This document shows positions 1 to 6,817 of a stretch of DNA of 44,784 nucleotides, piece by piece. The translations under genes and the position numbers were made by a program. The notes beneath the pieces were generated by a model. That model did not search any database, was not told where the DNA came from, and worked only from the letters and a program-made list of their open reading frames with translations. How positions within the stretch are numbered: the first letter of the stretch is position 1; each line of letters starts with the position of its first letter. Origin of the DNA: a virus; IMG/VR virus record IMGVR_UViG_3300031951_000329, positions 1 through 44,784 of that record, one strand, 5' to 3'.

Positions 1-2
1 TT

Positions 3-347
3 TATCAATTCCGTGAATTTTTCTCAAGCAGAAATGTTGACGGAGTTTATGATAGATTACTGTTAGATTACTTTGATGATAAACCATTCTATAAAGGATA
101 TGGTATGGACATTGCTTCAAAATCTCGTAAATGGAAAGGTACTGCTGACTCAGGTATTAATGCTTATGATTACTTCAATGCATTAACTTATATTGCGAGT
201 CACCCAGACGAGATTAAGTTAATTAATAATCACAGAGCTGAGTTACAAATTCATGCGTCTGACTTGTTATTCAAAAAAGAATTAGATCTTGAGGATATTG
301 CAACTGGTGTAAAAATTGATTACCCACGTTTAATAATCATGAACTAA
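3..347 (+). CDS. C-terminal part of an unidentified phage protein (5' end outside window)
   Basis: The reading frame is open from the first complete codon of the window to TAA at 345-347, so this is the end of a larger gene and the internal ATG at 105 is unlikely to be the start. About 114 residues are visible. They are soluble, with a segment reading INAYDYFNALTYIASHPDE followed by a charged helix and the ending YPRLIIMN. The NALTYIASH stretch loosely recalls the C-terminal 'N-A-x-T-x-Y' pattern of DUF932 proteins, but this is a weak resemblance from memory. The gene is followed by a strong terminator, so it closes a transcription unit. Function is not assignable. Confidence 0.75.
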   Translation, partial: YQFREFFSSRNVDGVYDRLLLDYFDDKPFYKGYGMDIASKSRKWKGTADSGINAYDYFNALTYIASHPDEIKLINNHRAELQIHASDLLFKKELDLEDIATGVKIDYPRLIIMN

Positions 348-400
348 AAAGAATAGTCCAAAGAAAAGCATCTGCTTCATTTAGGACTTGTGTGTGGTCA

Positions 401-430
401 AGGACTCTCCCATAGGAGAGTCCTTTTTTT
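401..430 (+). terminator. Rho-independent terminator
   Basis: A perfect 10-bp stem (AGGACTCTCC at 401-410 with GGAGAGTCCT at 415-424) has a four-base loop, CATA, and is followed by an uninterrupted T run to 430. It lies 54 nt after the stop of the first gene and separates it from the internal-protein cluster. Confidence 0.95.
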
Positions 431-449
431 ATACATTTCTATTAATGAA

Positions 450-458
450 TATATAAAG
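450..458 (+). promoter_or_regulatory. Putative late promoter box TATATAAAG
   Basis: TATATAAAG lies 26 nt before the ATG at 476 and just after a terminator, where a new promoter would be expected. It resembles the T4 late promoter box TATAAATA and similar boxes before 1836, 4808, 5394, 17133, 34148 and 35742. The AT-rich background makes chance matches possible. Confidence 0.5.
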
Positions 459-475
459 AAAATATTACAACACTA

Positions 476-1645
476 ATGCTGAATTACACAGACTTTTTAA
501 TTGAGACATATGACGTTCAACACAATGCAAAATCCAAAGAAGCATTTCTTATGGCTTGCGCAGTTAAAGGTGGTGCATCACTTGAGGAAAGTGAATCTTT
601 AATGTTCTTTATTAATGAAGGGTTTGTTAATGATCTTTTTGAAACTTGCTTATCTGTAAACGAAGAAAGTTTTGCTGAAAAGTTTAAAGCACTCGCTGCT
701 GCGGCAAAAGAAAAGATTAAAGAAAAAGGAAAAGAATACGCAGACAAACTTGGCGCAAAATCTCAAGCAGCATTAAAATTTGGTGGACAAATCTTATCAC
801 CGCTTAAAGCTGTCTTAGGTAAAATTAAAGAAATTTTAGCTAAAGCGTGGGAAATGACAAAAGATGCTGCTCGCTCTTCTGTTGAAAAAGCAAAAGAAAA
901 GATTAAAGAAAAGATTAAACCGTATCTTAAAGATTCAGATAAAAGAAAAAAGATTTCTGAAGAAATCAAAAATTTATCTGCTATGGGAACTGCTGTTGCA
1001 ACTTGGGCATCGGGTGGATTTCCTAGTACATTAGCTAAAGCCAGTCAAACTGCCGCTACTACAGAAGAATCATATGATTACCTTGCTGCGTTTGAGTCAG
1101 CTTTTTATTATGCAGCAGCTGAAACGCTAAACGAAAACTATACCATAGATGAAATACTTGCAGAGTGTAAACTTTTTGAAAGTGAACACGGCGAAGCAAA
1201 AGGTGGATTACAGATTCCATTCATTTCGTCAATTATGAATAAACTTGCACACATGCCGCCTTTCTCGGTGTTCCATAAGATTGAAGCTAAAGTTTCTAAA
1301 GCAGCGGACACAGGATTGGAAAGAATGTCAATACTTGCTACTAAAATTGCTGGAGCACCTGGACCGTTTAAATTTCCTGTAGTTGCTGGAATAGTTGGAA
1401 TTGCTGCTGGATATCTTGCAGAGACAACATTTAAAAGTGGTATTATTAGCTTACAGGATTTAGCGGCAAAAGGACTTGGGTTTGCTATTCCAGGATTTGG
1501 TATGGCAATTAAGTTTATGAAATACGGAGGTCTTGCTTTAGCAATTTACGGAGTTTTAAACGAACTTGTTGGCGGTGAAGGTAAAGATAAGAAAGAAGAA
1601 ACCGAACCTAAAGAAGAAACCAAGAAAGATGAAGAAACTAATTAA
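476..1645 (+). CDS. Putative internal head protein with T4-type capsid-targeting N-terminus and hydrophobic C-terminal half
   Basis: The 389-aa protein begins MLNYTDFLIETYD. This fits the pattern of the T4 internal-protein capsid-targeting sequence (MKTYQEFIAE), with a likely gp21-type cleavage after LIE. Residues 70-170 are a long Lys/Glu/Ala-rich amphipathic helix region (repeated KEKIKEKGK-like runs). Residues about 299-365 contain two hydrophobic Gly/Ala-rich segments that could insert into or cross a membrane, and the tail is highly charged (KKEETEPKEETKK). The family is not recognised. A packaged, possibly DNA-ejection-associated or membrane-active protein is an inference from the targeting motif plus the hydrophobic segments. 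The 3' end overlaps the next CTS gene by 17 nt. Confidence 0.85.
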   Translation: MLNYTDFLIETYDVQHNAKSKEAFLMACAVKGGASLEESESLMFFINEGFVNDLFETCLSVNEESFAEKFKALAAAAKEKIKEKGKEYADKLGAKSQAALKFGGQILSPLKAVLGKIKEILAKAWEMTKDAARSSVEKAKEKIKEKIKPYLKDSDKRKKISEEIKNLSAMGTAVATWASGGFPSTLAKASQTAATTEESYDYLAAFESAFYYAAAETLNENYTIDEILAECKLFESEHGEAKGGLQIPFISSIMNKLAHMPPFSVFHKIEAKVSKAADTGLERMSILATKIAGAPGPFKFPVVAGIVGIAAGYLAETTFKSGIISLQDLAAKGLGFAIPGFGMAIKFMKYGGLALAIYGVLNELVGGEGKDKKEETEPKEETKKDEETN

Positions 1646-1817
1646 AACATACGAAGAATTTATTGGAGATGAAACTACCGATAAATTAAAGGCTCAAGCA
1701 TTAGCCCAAGCTGCTGAAGACGGTGATGTTGATTACTTTGCTGGCCCCGAAAGCGGTGAAGATAGTACATCAGGATCTGATGATAGCGATAGTTCAGGCA
1801 ACGAAATGGGTATATAA
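1629..1817 (+). CDS. Small acidic CTS-type internal head protein
   Basis: The 62-aa protein begins MKKLIKTYEEFIGDE, the closest match in the window to the T4 internal-protein targeting peptide MKTYQEFIAE. I chose the ATG at 1629 rather than the upstream in-frame ATG at 1566. It places the motif at the extreme N-terminus, follows an A-rich leader (CAAGAAAG), and the longer version would lie deep inside the preceding gene in another frame. After the presumed cleavage site only about 50 residues remain, ending in an acidic, Ser/Gly-rich disordered tail (GEDSTSGSDDSDSSG). The mature product could be a very acidic peptide inside the head. The gene overlaps its upstream neighbour by 17 nt. Confidence 0.75.
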   Translation: MKKLIKTYEEFIGDETTDKLKAQALAQAAEDGDVDYFAGPESGEDSTSGSDDSDSSGNEMGI

Positions 1818-1819
1818 AA
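1811..1819 (+). promoter_or_regulatory. Putative late promoter box TATATAAAA
   Basis: TATATAAAA overlaps the stop codon of the preceding gene and lies 25 nt before the ATG at 1836. Its spacing and sequence match the other boxes in the window. Confidence 0.4.
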
Positions 1820-1835
1820 AATAAGTAAATACAAA

Positions 1836-2159
1836 ATGGGAGTAATTAAAAATTTTAGCGACTTCGTTAAAGAAACCGAAACTTTAGGTTCTGACGAAAT
1901 TAAAGCAACAAAACCAACTGCATTATCTGAAGCATTATGTGAAAAGTTAAAAAGCTGTATGGAAATGGCAATGGCTGAATGTAACGAATGGCATAATGAT
2001 GAAAACACAGATCATACAGCGGATGGATATCTTTCTGAGTGTGACTCTTACATGAAAGAATGTATGGAAGGACTTAGATCAAGCTGTGAAGGACTTATGA
2101 ATATGCCAGATGCCCCAGATGGAGATATGCGTCAAGGAAACACACAAGATTTAAACTAA
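1836..2159 (+). CDS. Cys/Met-rich CTS-type internal head protein
   Basis: The 107-aa protein starts MGVIKNFSDFVKETE, the shared targeting motif with likely cleavage after VKE. The body is predicted by eye to be helical and carries six cysteines (residues 35, 41, 49, 69, 76, 84), many Met residues and two His (53, 60). The arrangement C-x6-M/A-rich-C, then a short acidic loop, then C-x6-C-x7-C, looks like a helical hairpin with Cys on facing sides. That could bind metal or form disulfides, though no family is recognised. It sits between two other CTS genes, ends 1 nt before the next one, and may have its own promoter at 1811. Confidence 0.85.
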   Translation: MGVIKNFSDFVKETETLGSDEIKATKPTALSEALCEKLKSCMEMAMAECNEWHNDENTDHTADGYLSECDSYMKECMEGLRSSCEGLMNMPDAPDGDMRQGNTQDLN

Positions 2160-2160
2160 T

Positions 2161-2502
2161 ATGGCAAAGATTTTAGAGTTTTCAGATTTCGTAACTGAAA
2201 AGAAAAATAAAGGTCTGTGGGCTAACATTCACGCAAAAAGAAAACGCGGTGAAAAACCAGCTAAACCAGGTGATGAAGATTACCCGGATGAAAAGGCGTG
2301 GAAAGCTGCGCAAGAAAGTGAAAATGGAGATCATGAGGTTTCAATGGCAGGTGCTCAATTAGATGACATCATTAAAAATGCTGCTGAGTTAAAAGCAAAG
2401 ATCGGTAATATGGAAATGGACATACCAGCTTGGTGTCAAGATCATATTTCACAAGCACAAAATTTTATAAACCAGGCAAACACTGGGTTTGATGAAAAGT
2501 AA
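2161..2502 (+). CDS. CTS-type internal head protein with basic segment
   Basis: The 113-aa protein begins MAKILEFSDFVTEKK, the capsid-targeting-like motif with likely cleavage after VTE. It is followed by a basic stretch GLWANIHAKRKRGEKPAKPG and then an acidic GDEDYPDEKAW. The C-terminal half is helical and includes IPAWCQDHISQAQNF. As far as I recall, similar aromatic-basic 'NIHAKR..GE' and 'W.Q.KIS.A..Y' segments recur in small phage and virion-associated proteins, but I cannot verify this here. The basic patch just after the presumed cleavage site would suit DNA contact in the head. The start is one base after the preceding stop codon. Confidence 0.85.
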   Translation: MAKILEFSDFVTEKKNKGLWANIHAKRKRGEKPAKPGDEDYPDEKAWKAAQESENGDHEVSMAGAQLDDIIKNAAELKAKIGNMEMDIPAWCQDHISQAQNFINQANTGFDEK

Positions 2503-2520
2503 CATTTTAAAACAATCAAT

Positions 2521-2742
2521 ATGAATCACTGGACAGTAAGAGTACGTGTGACAACTGAGGATTTAGACTCAGGAAAATTAAGAGCAAGAGTAGAAACATA
2601 TCTTATTCAAGCAGAAACAATAGAAGCAGCACAAACACTAGTTCGTGAATACTTCAAAGGAATGACAATGGATCATGAGATCCGCAGCATTAGTGGTAGC
2701 AATATAATTGAATACATTTCAGCTGAAACACTAAACCAATAA
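2521..2742 (+). CDS. DUF4494-like small protein
   Basis: The 73-aa protein MNHWTVRVRVTTED... has the layout of Bacteroidetes DUF4494. There is an N-terminal strand with W/F (HWTVRVR), a 'Gk...rvetYLIQAETIEAAQ' centre in which an Ala-Glu helix follows the YL strand, and a closing strand near IIEYIS. DUF4494 has no known function and is found mostly in Bacteroidetes and their phages, so it supports the host inference. The match is made by eye. It lacks the CTS motif of its neighbours and lies 18 nt after them with an A-rich leader. Confidence 0.65.
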   Translation: MNHWTVRVRVTTEDLDSGKLRARVETYLIQAETIEAAQTLVREYFKGMTMDHEIRSISGSNIIEYISAETLNQ

Positions 2743-2757
2743 GAACCGTTTATAGGA

Positions 2758-2829
2758 ATGAAACACATTAGTACATTTGAATCTTTATTAGTGTTTAATC
2801 CACAAAAGAATCTGCATATAGTAAAGTAA
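2758..2829 (+). pseudogene. 23-residue CTS-like mini-ORF, probable remnant
   Basis: An ATG at 2758 opens a 23-codon frame whose first residues, MKHISTFESLLVFN, match the start of the CTS proteins at 19879 (MKHIKLYEDYINE) and 20200 (MKHIQSYESFLNE). It lacks the Glu cleavage residue and stops after 23 residues, shortly before a terminator. It may be the decayed 5' end of a lost internal-protein gene, or an expressed free targeting peptide. Confidence 0.4.
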
Positions 2830-2864
2830 ATGAATTATTAAAGCAAATTGTTAATAACTTTAGT

Positions 2865-2892
2865 CCCGCAAATTTTTATTTGTGGGTTTTTT
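2865..2892 (+). terminator. Rho-independent terminator
   Basis: The stem CCCGCAAA (2865-2872) pairs with TTTGTGGG (2879-2886) with one G-T wobble. The loop is T-rich and six Ts follow at 2887-2892. It closes the internal-protein cluster and lies inside the 5' extension of the next open frame, which is one reason to start that gene at 2931. Confidence 0.85.
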
Positions 2893-2930
2893 GTATTAAT
2901 TTTAACTATCAATTTAAAACTATACACAAT

Positions 2931-3251
2931 ATGAAATCAATGCAAGATTACTTAGAGCAAGACGGAAACATCGGATTTAACATTTCAATCTATAATCGTT
3001 TCTCTACTATTGGTGATTCTTCATACGCTAGTATCTGCGGAGGATTTATTGACGGTGTCTATCAATGGGCAGATCATAACATTGATGATGTAACCGAAGT
3101 GTCTAATCATAAATACACCGGCTGGATTATTCTGTTTAGTTCGGGTGCTGAGCGCCGAGTGTATATTCCTAACTGGGTTATGGATGTTAAACCAAGAGAT
3201 TGGAAACATGCCAAAAACTTGTTTAACAAGTATCTTCAAGTTAAACAATAA
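2931..3251 (+). CDS. Hypothetical protein, 106 aa
   Basis: The open frame extends upstream to an ATG near 2880, but that start would sit inside the terminator hairpin. I therefore use the ATG at 2931, preceded by ACTATACACAAT. The product begins MKSMQDYLEQDGNIGF and is rich in aromatic residues and beta-like strands (SYASICGGFIDGVYQW, GWIILFSSGAERRVYIPNW). It has no signal peptide or membrane segment, and I do not recognise the family. It stands alone between a terminator and the PD-(D/E)XK-like gene. Confidence 0.75.
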   Translation: MKSMQDYLEQDGNIGFNISIYNRFSTIGDSSYASICGGFIDGVYQWADHNIDDVTEVSNHKYTGWIILFSSGAERRVYIPNWVMDVKPRDWKHAKNLFNKYLQVKQ

Positions 3252-3303
3252 GCAATATAAATGACATTAAAGCAACTTTAATTTACCTTAAAATATTATA
3301 CCT

Positions 3304-4743
3304 ATGAGTATTAATAAGTTTCACGAGATTACTTTAGAAGGCACTAACATTTACCTTAAGAAGCCTTACAGTAATAAAAAAGTTATACTCGGTGTATTGG
3401 ATCTTAACGATGAACGCTATGTAGAAAAACTAAATGCTATCAAAAACGTTCTTTGTGAAGATCGCTTCAATGATATTCTTGAAATCATTTATGATCGTCT
3501 ACCACCTTCTGCAAGAAACGCCGGAACCAAAGTAATTAGCCGCTTAATTAAAGTGTTCTATAATGGCGGTTTGGAAAATCTTGACATGGTAACGGATATG
3601 ATTAAAAATCCTGCATACATTTCTGCAGAATCTTTAAGTGGTGAACCTGTAGATATCATATCGGTTTTGGCAAATCATTATAACTTTTTTGCGCCGGAGT
3701 TCTTTGAGGAATTATTTAAAGAACAGCCTGGAGATATGGGTCCAAGTGAATTAATGTTCTCATGTTTCACTACTTTCCAAAAAGGGTCCAAAGGTGATCT
3801 TTGGGATCCTGTTACTGAAAGAGGTATTGAAGTAAAAGGTAAAATGGGTAGGCTTGCTGGTATTGGGAAGGTTGCCAATGGTTTAGATGCTTTGGATAAA
3901 CTCAACAAGATGTTTAACATTGACGTGGATTTTCGTACGCTATCTTCTTCATATCTTAAGGCATACATATATCCACTTATTAAAGACGGAATATCATATG
4001 CTGATGCTGAGAAGTTTATCATGGCATTATCACAACACCCAGAAACATTCCTTACTTATAAAAATGAATTAATCACAAGAGTTCATAATGGGATAAGAAA
4101 TAAGGAAGAACTCTCTAACATATTTCTTGCAGTTCAAATACTAAACTATTACGATTATTCTGGCTTTGATGATTTGCTAATCTTTGGTGATGGTAAAGAT
4201 GAAAATCCAAAATGTAAACTGTTTAAGATTAATGGTGCTACTCTTGATGAAATCTTGGAGTACGGCAAAATCATATCTTACTCCGGTTGGGGTGTAGGTC
4301 AAGAAACTTCTATAGGTGTAAGTATTCGTAAATCTGACTGGTTACAGATTGAAATTAGCAAATACGGTAGGATGACAAAAGCTGAACGTGAAGCATACAT
4401 TAAAGAATACCCAGAGATGCTTGATTATTCTGATGAATTAGAAAAATCTGTTGAATTAGAAAAAGAAAAACAGCGTGCAGCATCTCGAGCTCAAATGGAA
4501 AGGATTAAAGCAGATCCTGTTCTACTTGCTAAGTACCGAGAAAAGCAAAGAGCTCAGTCTGCTGCTTTAAAAGCAAAAATTTACGCAGACCCGGTTTTAC
4601 TTGCAGAGTACCGTAAAAAACAACGGGAACAATCAGCAGCAGCCAAGGCTAGACTTATGGCAGATCCTGTTAAGTGGGAAGCACATAAAGCAAAACAACG
4701 TGAGGCATCTCGTAAAAAGAAAGAAAGAAAAACTAATTCATAA
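3304..4743 (+). CDS. PD-(D/E)XK-like protein with basic 25-residue C-terminal repeats
   Basis: The 479-aa protein has a candidate restriction-endonuclease-fold core at residues 149-183: E149, then GSKGDL with D165, then GIEVKG with E176 and K178, i.e. an E...D...E-x-K arrangement. The surrounding region (residues 1-385) is mostly helical and unrecognised. From residue 389 to the end there are three and a half copies of a 25-residue Lys/Arg/Ala-rich unit (KQRAxSAAxKAxxxADPVLL...), likely helical and basic enough to bind nucleic acid. A nuclease acting on DNA is a reasonable inference but unproven; the motif could also be a degenerate, structural version. An isolated ATTATACCT precedes the ATG. 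Confidence 0.85.
   Translation: MSINKFHEITLEGTNIYLKKPYSNKKVILGVLDLNDERYVEKLNAIKNVLCEDRFNDILEIIYDRLPPSARNAGTKVISRLIKVFYNGGLENLDMVTDMIKNPAYISAESLSGEPVDIISVLANHYNFFAPEFFEELFKEQPGDMGPSELMFSCFTTFQKGSKGDLWDPVTERGIEVKGKMGRLAGIGKVANGLDALDKLNKMFNIDVDFRTLSSSYLKAYIYPLIKDGISYADAEKFIMALSQHPETFLTYKNELITRVHNGIRNKEELSNIFLAVQILNYYDYSGFDDLLIFGDGKDENPKCKLFKINGATLDEILEYGKIISYSGWGVGQETSIGVSIRKSDWLQIEISKYGRMTKAEREAYIKEYPEMLDYSDELEKSVELEKEKQRAASRAQMERIKADPVLLAKYREKQRAQSAALKAKIYADPVLLAEYRKKQREQSAAAKARLMADPVKWEAHKAKQREASRKKKERKTNS
4468..4740 (+). repeat. Tandem repeat encoding 25-residue basic units
   Basis: Codons 389-479 of the preceding gene encode units starting KQRAASRAQM, KQRAQSAALK, KQREQSAAAK and a partial KQREASRKKK, with ADPV at the same place in each full unit. 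The period is 75 nt. The DNA copies have diverged more than the protein copies, so the repeat is kept by selection or is old. Confidence 0.9.
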
Positions 4744-4780
4744 CTTTTTTATGACGAAAAACTATCTTACACTTGGTGAA

Positions 4781-4789
4781 TATAAATAA
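4781..4789 (+). promoter_or_regulatory. Putative late promoter box TATAAATAA
   Basis: This site contains TATAAATA exactly, the T4 late promoter consensus, 27 nt before the ATG at 4808 in a 64-nt intergenic gap. Confidence 0.55.
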
Positions 4790-4807
4790 AACAAAAAATA
4801 TACTATT

Positions 4808-5038
4808 ATGTCAGAAAATACTGAAAACATAATCCCAGAAGTTGTTAATGAATGGGATAGCGTGATTATCCAAATTAATAATGGAGAAGATGGCGCCGGA
4901 GCAATTCGTATGATGAAACAAGATATTGATGCTCTTATGGAATTACATGGTGAAAGTAGAGGAACAATTTTAGACATGTGTCTATTAGCTGTTGAGACTA
5001 CTCCAAAAGAAAACTTTGCACAACCTGAAGAAAAGTAA
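4808..5038 (+). CDS. Hypothetical protein, 76 aa
   Basis: This small acidic protein (MSENTENIIPEVVNEWDSV...) appears to have two helices and no Cys-based motif, signal peptide or membrane segment. It is the first gene after the best promoter-like box in the window and is followed after 3 nt by the gene at 5042, so it probably heads an operon running to about 5368 or further. The family is not recognised. Confidence 0.75.
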   Translation: MSENTENIIPEVVNEWDSVIIQINNGEDGAGAIRMMKQDIDALMELHGESRGTILDMCLLAVETTPKENFAQPEEK

Positions 5039-5041
5039 GAA

Positions 5042-5368
5042 ATGCCATTTCATCAAGATTTTGGAGAACTATACGGCAAAGGGCAAATGTCCGTTAACCC
5101 TTACGGTTGGACACCTTTGGAAGTTGAGTACGGTTATAAAGATATTGCCCGTCAGAAGAATTTCTTTTGGCGAGTTAAAGGAACTCAACATACGTTCAGA
5201 ATACCTCTTACTTCTTTAAATGAATTTTCACACGGAGACTATGAACATCATATCGAATATGTTTTGGAAAATTTTAGGCAAGAGTACCTCTCGTGGGCAG
5301 CACAAGGATTCCCAGTTGAGTGGATGGCCGAATACCACCGAGAATATAGAAACTACCTTGAAATCTAG
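5042..5368 (+). CDS. Hypothetical protein, 108 aa
   Basis: The product is aromatic-rich (MPFHQDFGELYGKGQ, EVEYGYKDIARQKNFFWRVKG, EYHREYRNYLEI) with Trp, Tyr and His spread along its length and no membrane segment. The start at 5042 follows the preceding stop by 3 nt with leader GTAAGAA. Two overlapping frames across 4992-5393 lack this regular spacing and are treated as spurious. The function is unknown. Its position before the gp-type structural genes suggests a late or virion role, but nothing in the sequence proves it. Confidence 0.7.
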   Translation: MPFHQDFGELYGKGQMSVNPYGWTPLEVEYGYKDIARQKNFFWRVKGTQHTFRIPLTSLNEFSHGDYEHHIEYVLENFRQEYLSWAAQGFPVEWMAEYHREYRNYLEI

Positions 5369-5373
5369 TGAAA

Positions 5374-5382
5374 TATATACTA
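5374..5382 (+). promoter_or_regulatory. Putative late promoter box TATATACTA
   Basis: TATATACTA lies 20 nt before the ATG at 5394, in the short gap after the 5042 gene. It is closely similar to TATATACTT (7281) and TATATACAA (17113). Confidence 0.45.
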
Positions 5383-5393
5383 AAACAAATAAT

Positions 5394-5969
5394 ATGAGTC
5401 TTAAAACATATCAGTGGATCAAAGGTGAAAAAGCCGGTGATGTTGTAAAATCTGATGGTGCAATTATTAATGATGAAGGAGTTGATTTTATTATTTTTAC
5501 TGATGGCAGTAGATGTAATAGCAATCTTTTAGGTGATTATATAATAGAAGTTCTTAATGATAATCCAGAGAATCTTTTTATGCTTAATGACCTTTCGCCA
5601 GAACCTTTGCGCAAGATAACGTCTAACGAAATACCACAAGCGCCGCCAACACCCGCTAAGCCAACACAAACTATAGCACCGGTTGTTAGTCCATTAGAAG
5701 CATTACTTACTACGTCTAAGAAAACTGAAAAGACAGTTAAAGTGTCATTAAAAATTAATGTTCCACCTTTTGATTTAATTAAAGTTTTGGCAGCATCTTT
5801 TGATGATGGACAAGATCAAGTTCTTAGCTATTTACAAAATAGTATAACACCAGAAATGGTTGAAAACTTGAAAAGACAAATTGCAATAGAACTAACTTCT
5901 GATATCTTTGAAATTCCAGAGAACATTGAAGAACCACAAGAAAATTTAGAAAATTATGAAAGAGTTTAA
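5394..5969 (+). CDS. Hypothetical protein, 191 aa, with Pro-rich linker
   Basis: The frame extends upstream to an ATG at 5220, but that part overlaps the gene at 5042. The ATG at 5394 follows a promoter-like box and the A-rich leader ACAAATAAT, so I use it. The protein (MSLKTYQWIKGEKAGD...) has an N-terminal beta-rich domain, a linker near residues 80-97 (PQAPPTPAKPTQT), and a helical C-terminal part with acidic end (PENIEEPQENLENYE). No family is recognised. Its last 14 nt overlap the Nudix gene, so the two are probably translated together. Confidence 0.7.
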   Translation: MSLKTYQWIKGEKAGDVVKSDGAIINDEGVDFIIFTDGSRCNSNLLGDYIIEVLNDNPENLFMLNDLSPEPLRKITSNEIPQAPPTPAKPTQTIAPVVSPLEALLTTSKKTEKTVKVSLKINVPPFDLIKVLAASFDDGQDQVLSYLQNSITPEMVENLKRQIAIELTSDIFEIPENIEEPQENLENYERV

Positions 5970-6498
5970 AACATTAAAGAGCTTCAAAAACTTTGATGTA
6001 ATCCAGATAGAAGGTCATCAAAAGATTAAGATGAAAACGATGTCGGTTGCCGTTATGCCTTTTACGACTGATGACACTGGTATGATTAGCAAAATTGGAC
6101 TTCTTAAAGAATATAACACTTTAAGAGAAGGTGATTTTTGTCATACACTTATTACAGGAACTATAGATAACGAAGATGAAGATTTACTATCAACAGCAAA
6201 ACGTGAACTAACTGAAGAAGGTGGGTTCATTACACCGCCTGAGGAGAATCAAAGATGGATTTATTTGGGTAACTTTTTTCCATATAAAGACAGTGACAGA
6301 CAAGTACCTACATTTGCTGTAGATGTCACTGGATTATCACAGTCAAAACCAGAAGGTGATGGTTCAAAAAAGGAAGAACTTTCAGAATTAATTATGATGC
6401 CGTCTAATGAAATTTTAGTTTCAGAAGAGACTCTTGCATTAGCTGCATTCCTCAGACTATTTAATTACTTTTACTTAAAATCAACAGGGCATGTATAA
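5956..6498 (+). CDS. Nudix hydrolase-like protein
   Basis: This 180-aa protein contains a Nudix box at residues 68-91 (G68, E75, then RELTEEGGF with R83, E84, E87, E88, G90). The spacing between the first Gly and the first Glu is one residue longer than the usual G-x5-E-x7-REUxEExGU, but all the metal-binding Glu residues are present. Nudix enzymes hydrolyse nucleoside diphosphates linked to another group; in phages they include ADP-ribose, dinucleoside polyphosphate and RNA-cap hydrolases. The substrate cannot be told here. The N-terminus (MKEFKTLKSF) is only superficially like the CTS motif and has no cleavage site. It overlaps the neighbours by 14 nt and 8 nt. Confidence 0.85.
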   Translation: MKEFKTLKSFKNFDVIQIEGHQKIKMKTMSVAVMPFTTDDTGMISKIGLLKEYNTLREGDFCHTLITGTIDNEDEDLLSTAKRELTEEGGFITPPEENQRWIYLGNFFPYKDSDRQVPTFAVDVTGLSQSKPEGDGSKKEELSELIMMPSNEILVSEETLALAAFLRLFNYFYLKSTGHV

Positions 6499-6817
6499 CA
6501 GAAGACAAAGAAGAGAGCTTGAGAAAAAAGCTGGTCTATTAAAAATTTATCAAAATATGTCTGAGGCAGATAAAGCGGAGTTACGAAAAAGACGCGCTGC
6601 ATCAGGAAAACAAATACATTTACAAAATGTTCAGGCTCGTGAGCAATATGAAATGGAACAAGAAACACTTCGTTATACCAAAATGATTGAGCGTTTTCAA
6701 TCTGAAGGCATGAATGACGAAGAAGCAACAGCTGCTGCAGATGCAATACTTAAAGCTGAACAAGATCGTTGGGAAAAGAAACACACAAAAAGAGTCCCAC
6801 TTCAAGAAAACGAATAA
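6491..6817 (+). CDS. Hypothetical highly charged helical protein, 108 aa
   Basis: The sequence (MYNRRQRRELEKKAGL...) is almost entirely helix-forming Lys, Arg, Glu, Gln and Ala with very few aromatics or Gly. This suggests a single long helix or coiled coil. The N-terminus is strongly basic and the C-terminus mixed. The start overlaps the Nudix stop by 8 nt and the stop codon abuts the next ATG. The family is not recognised; an assembly chaperone or scaffold-like role would be a guess. Confidence 0.75.
   Translation: MYNRRQRRELEKKAGLLKIYQNMSEADKAELRKRRAASGKQIHLQNVQAREQYEMEQETLRYTKMIERFQSEGMNDEEATAAADAILKAEQDRWEKKHTKRVPLQENE

Noticed and set aside
2880-2930. Upstream start for the 106-aa protein at 2880
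   Set aside because: It falls within a terminator hairpin and its T run; the ATG at 2931 has the usual A-rich leader.
2758-3251. Programmed frameshift joining the CTS-like mini-ORF to the following gene
   Set aside because: The two frames could be linked by a shift near 2827, but there is no slippery heptamer, and a strong terminator lies between them.
5220-5393. Longer N-terminus for the 191-aa protein
   Set aside because: This part is an out-of-frame reading of the end of the gene at 5042; a box and an A-rich leader precede the ATG at 5394.
5956-6010. Nudix protein as another CTS-type internal protein (MKEFKTLKSFKNF)
   Set aside because: The N-terminus is basic-hydrophobic but lacks the acidic pair and the (L/I/V)-x-E cleavage residue found in the other six.
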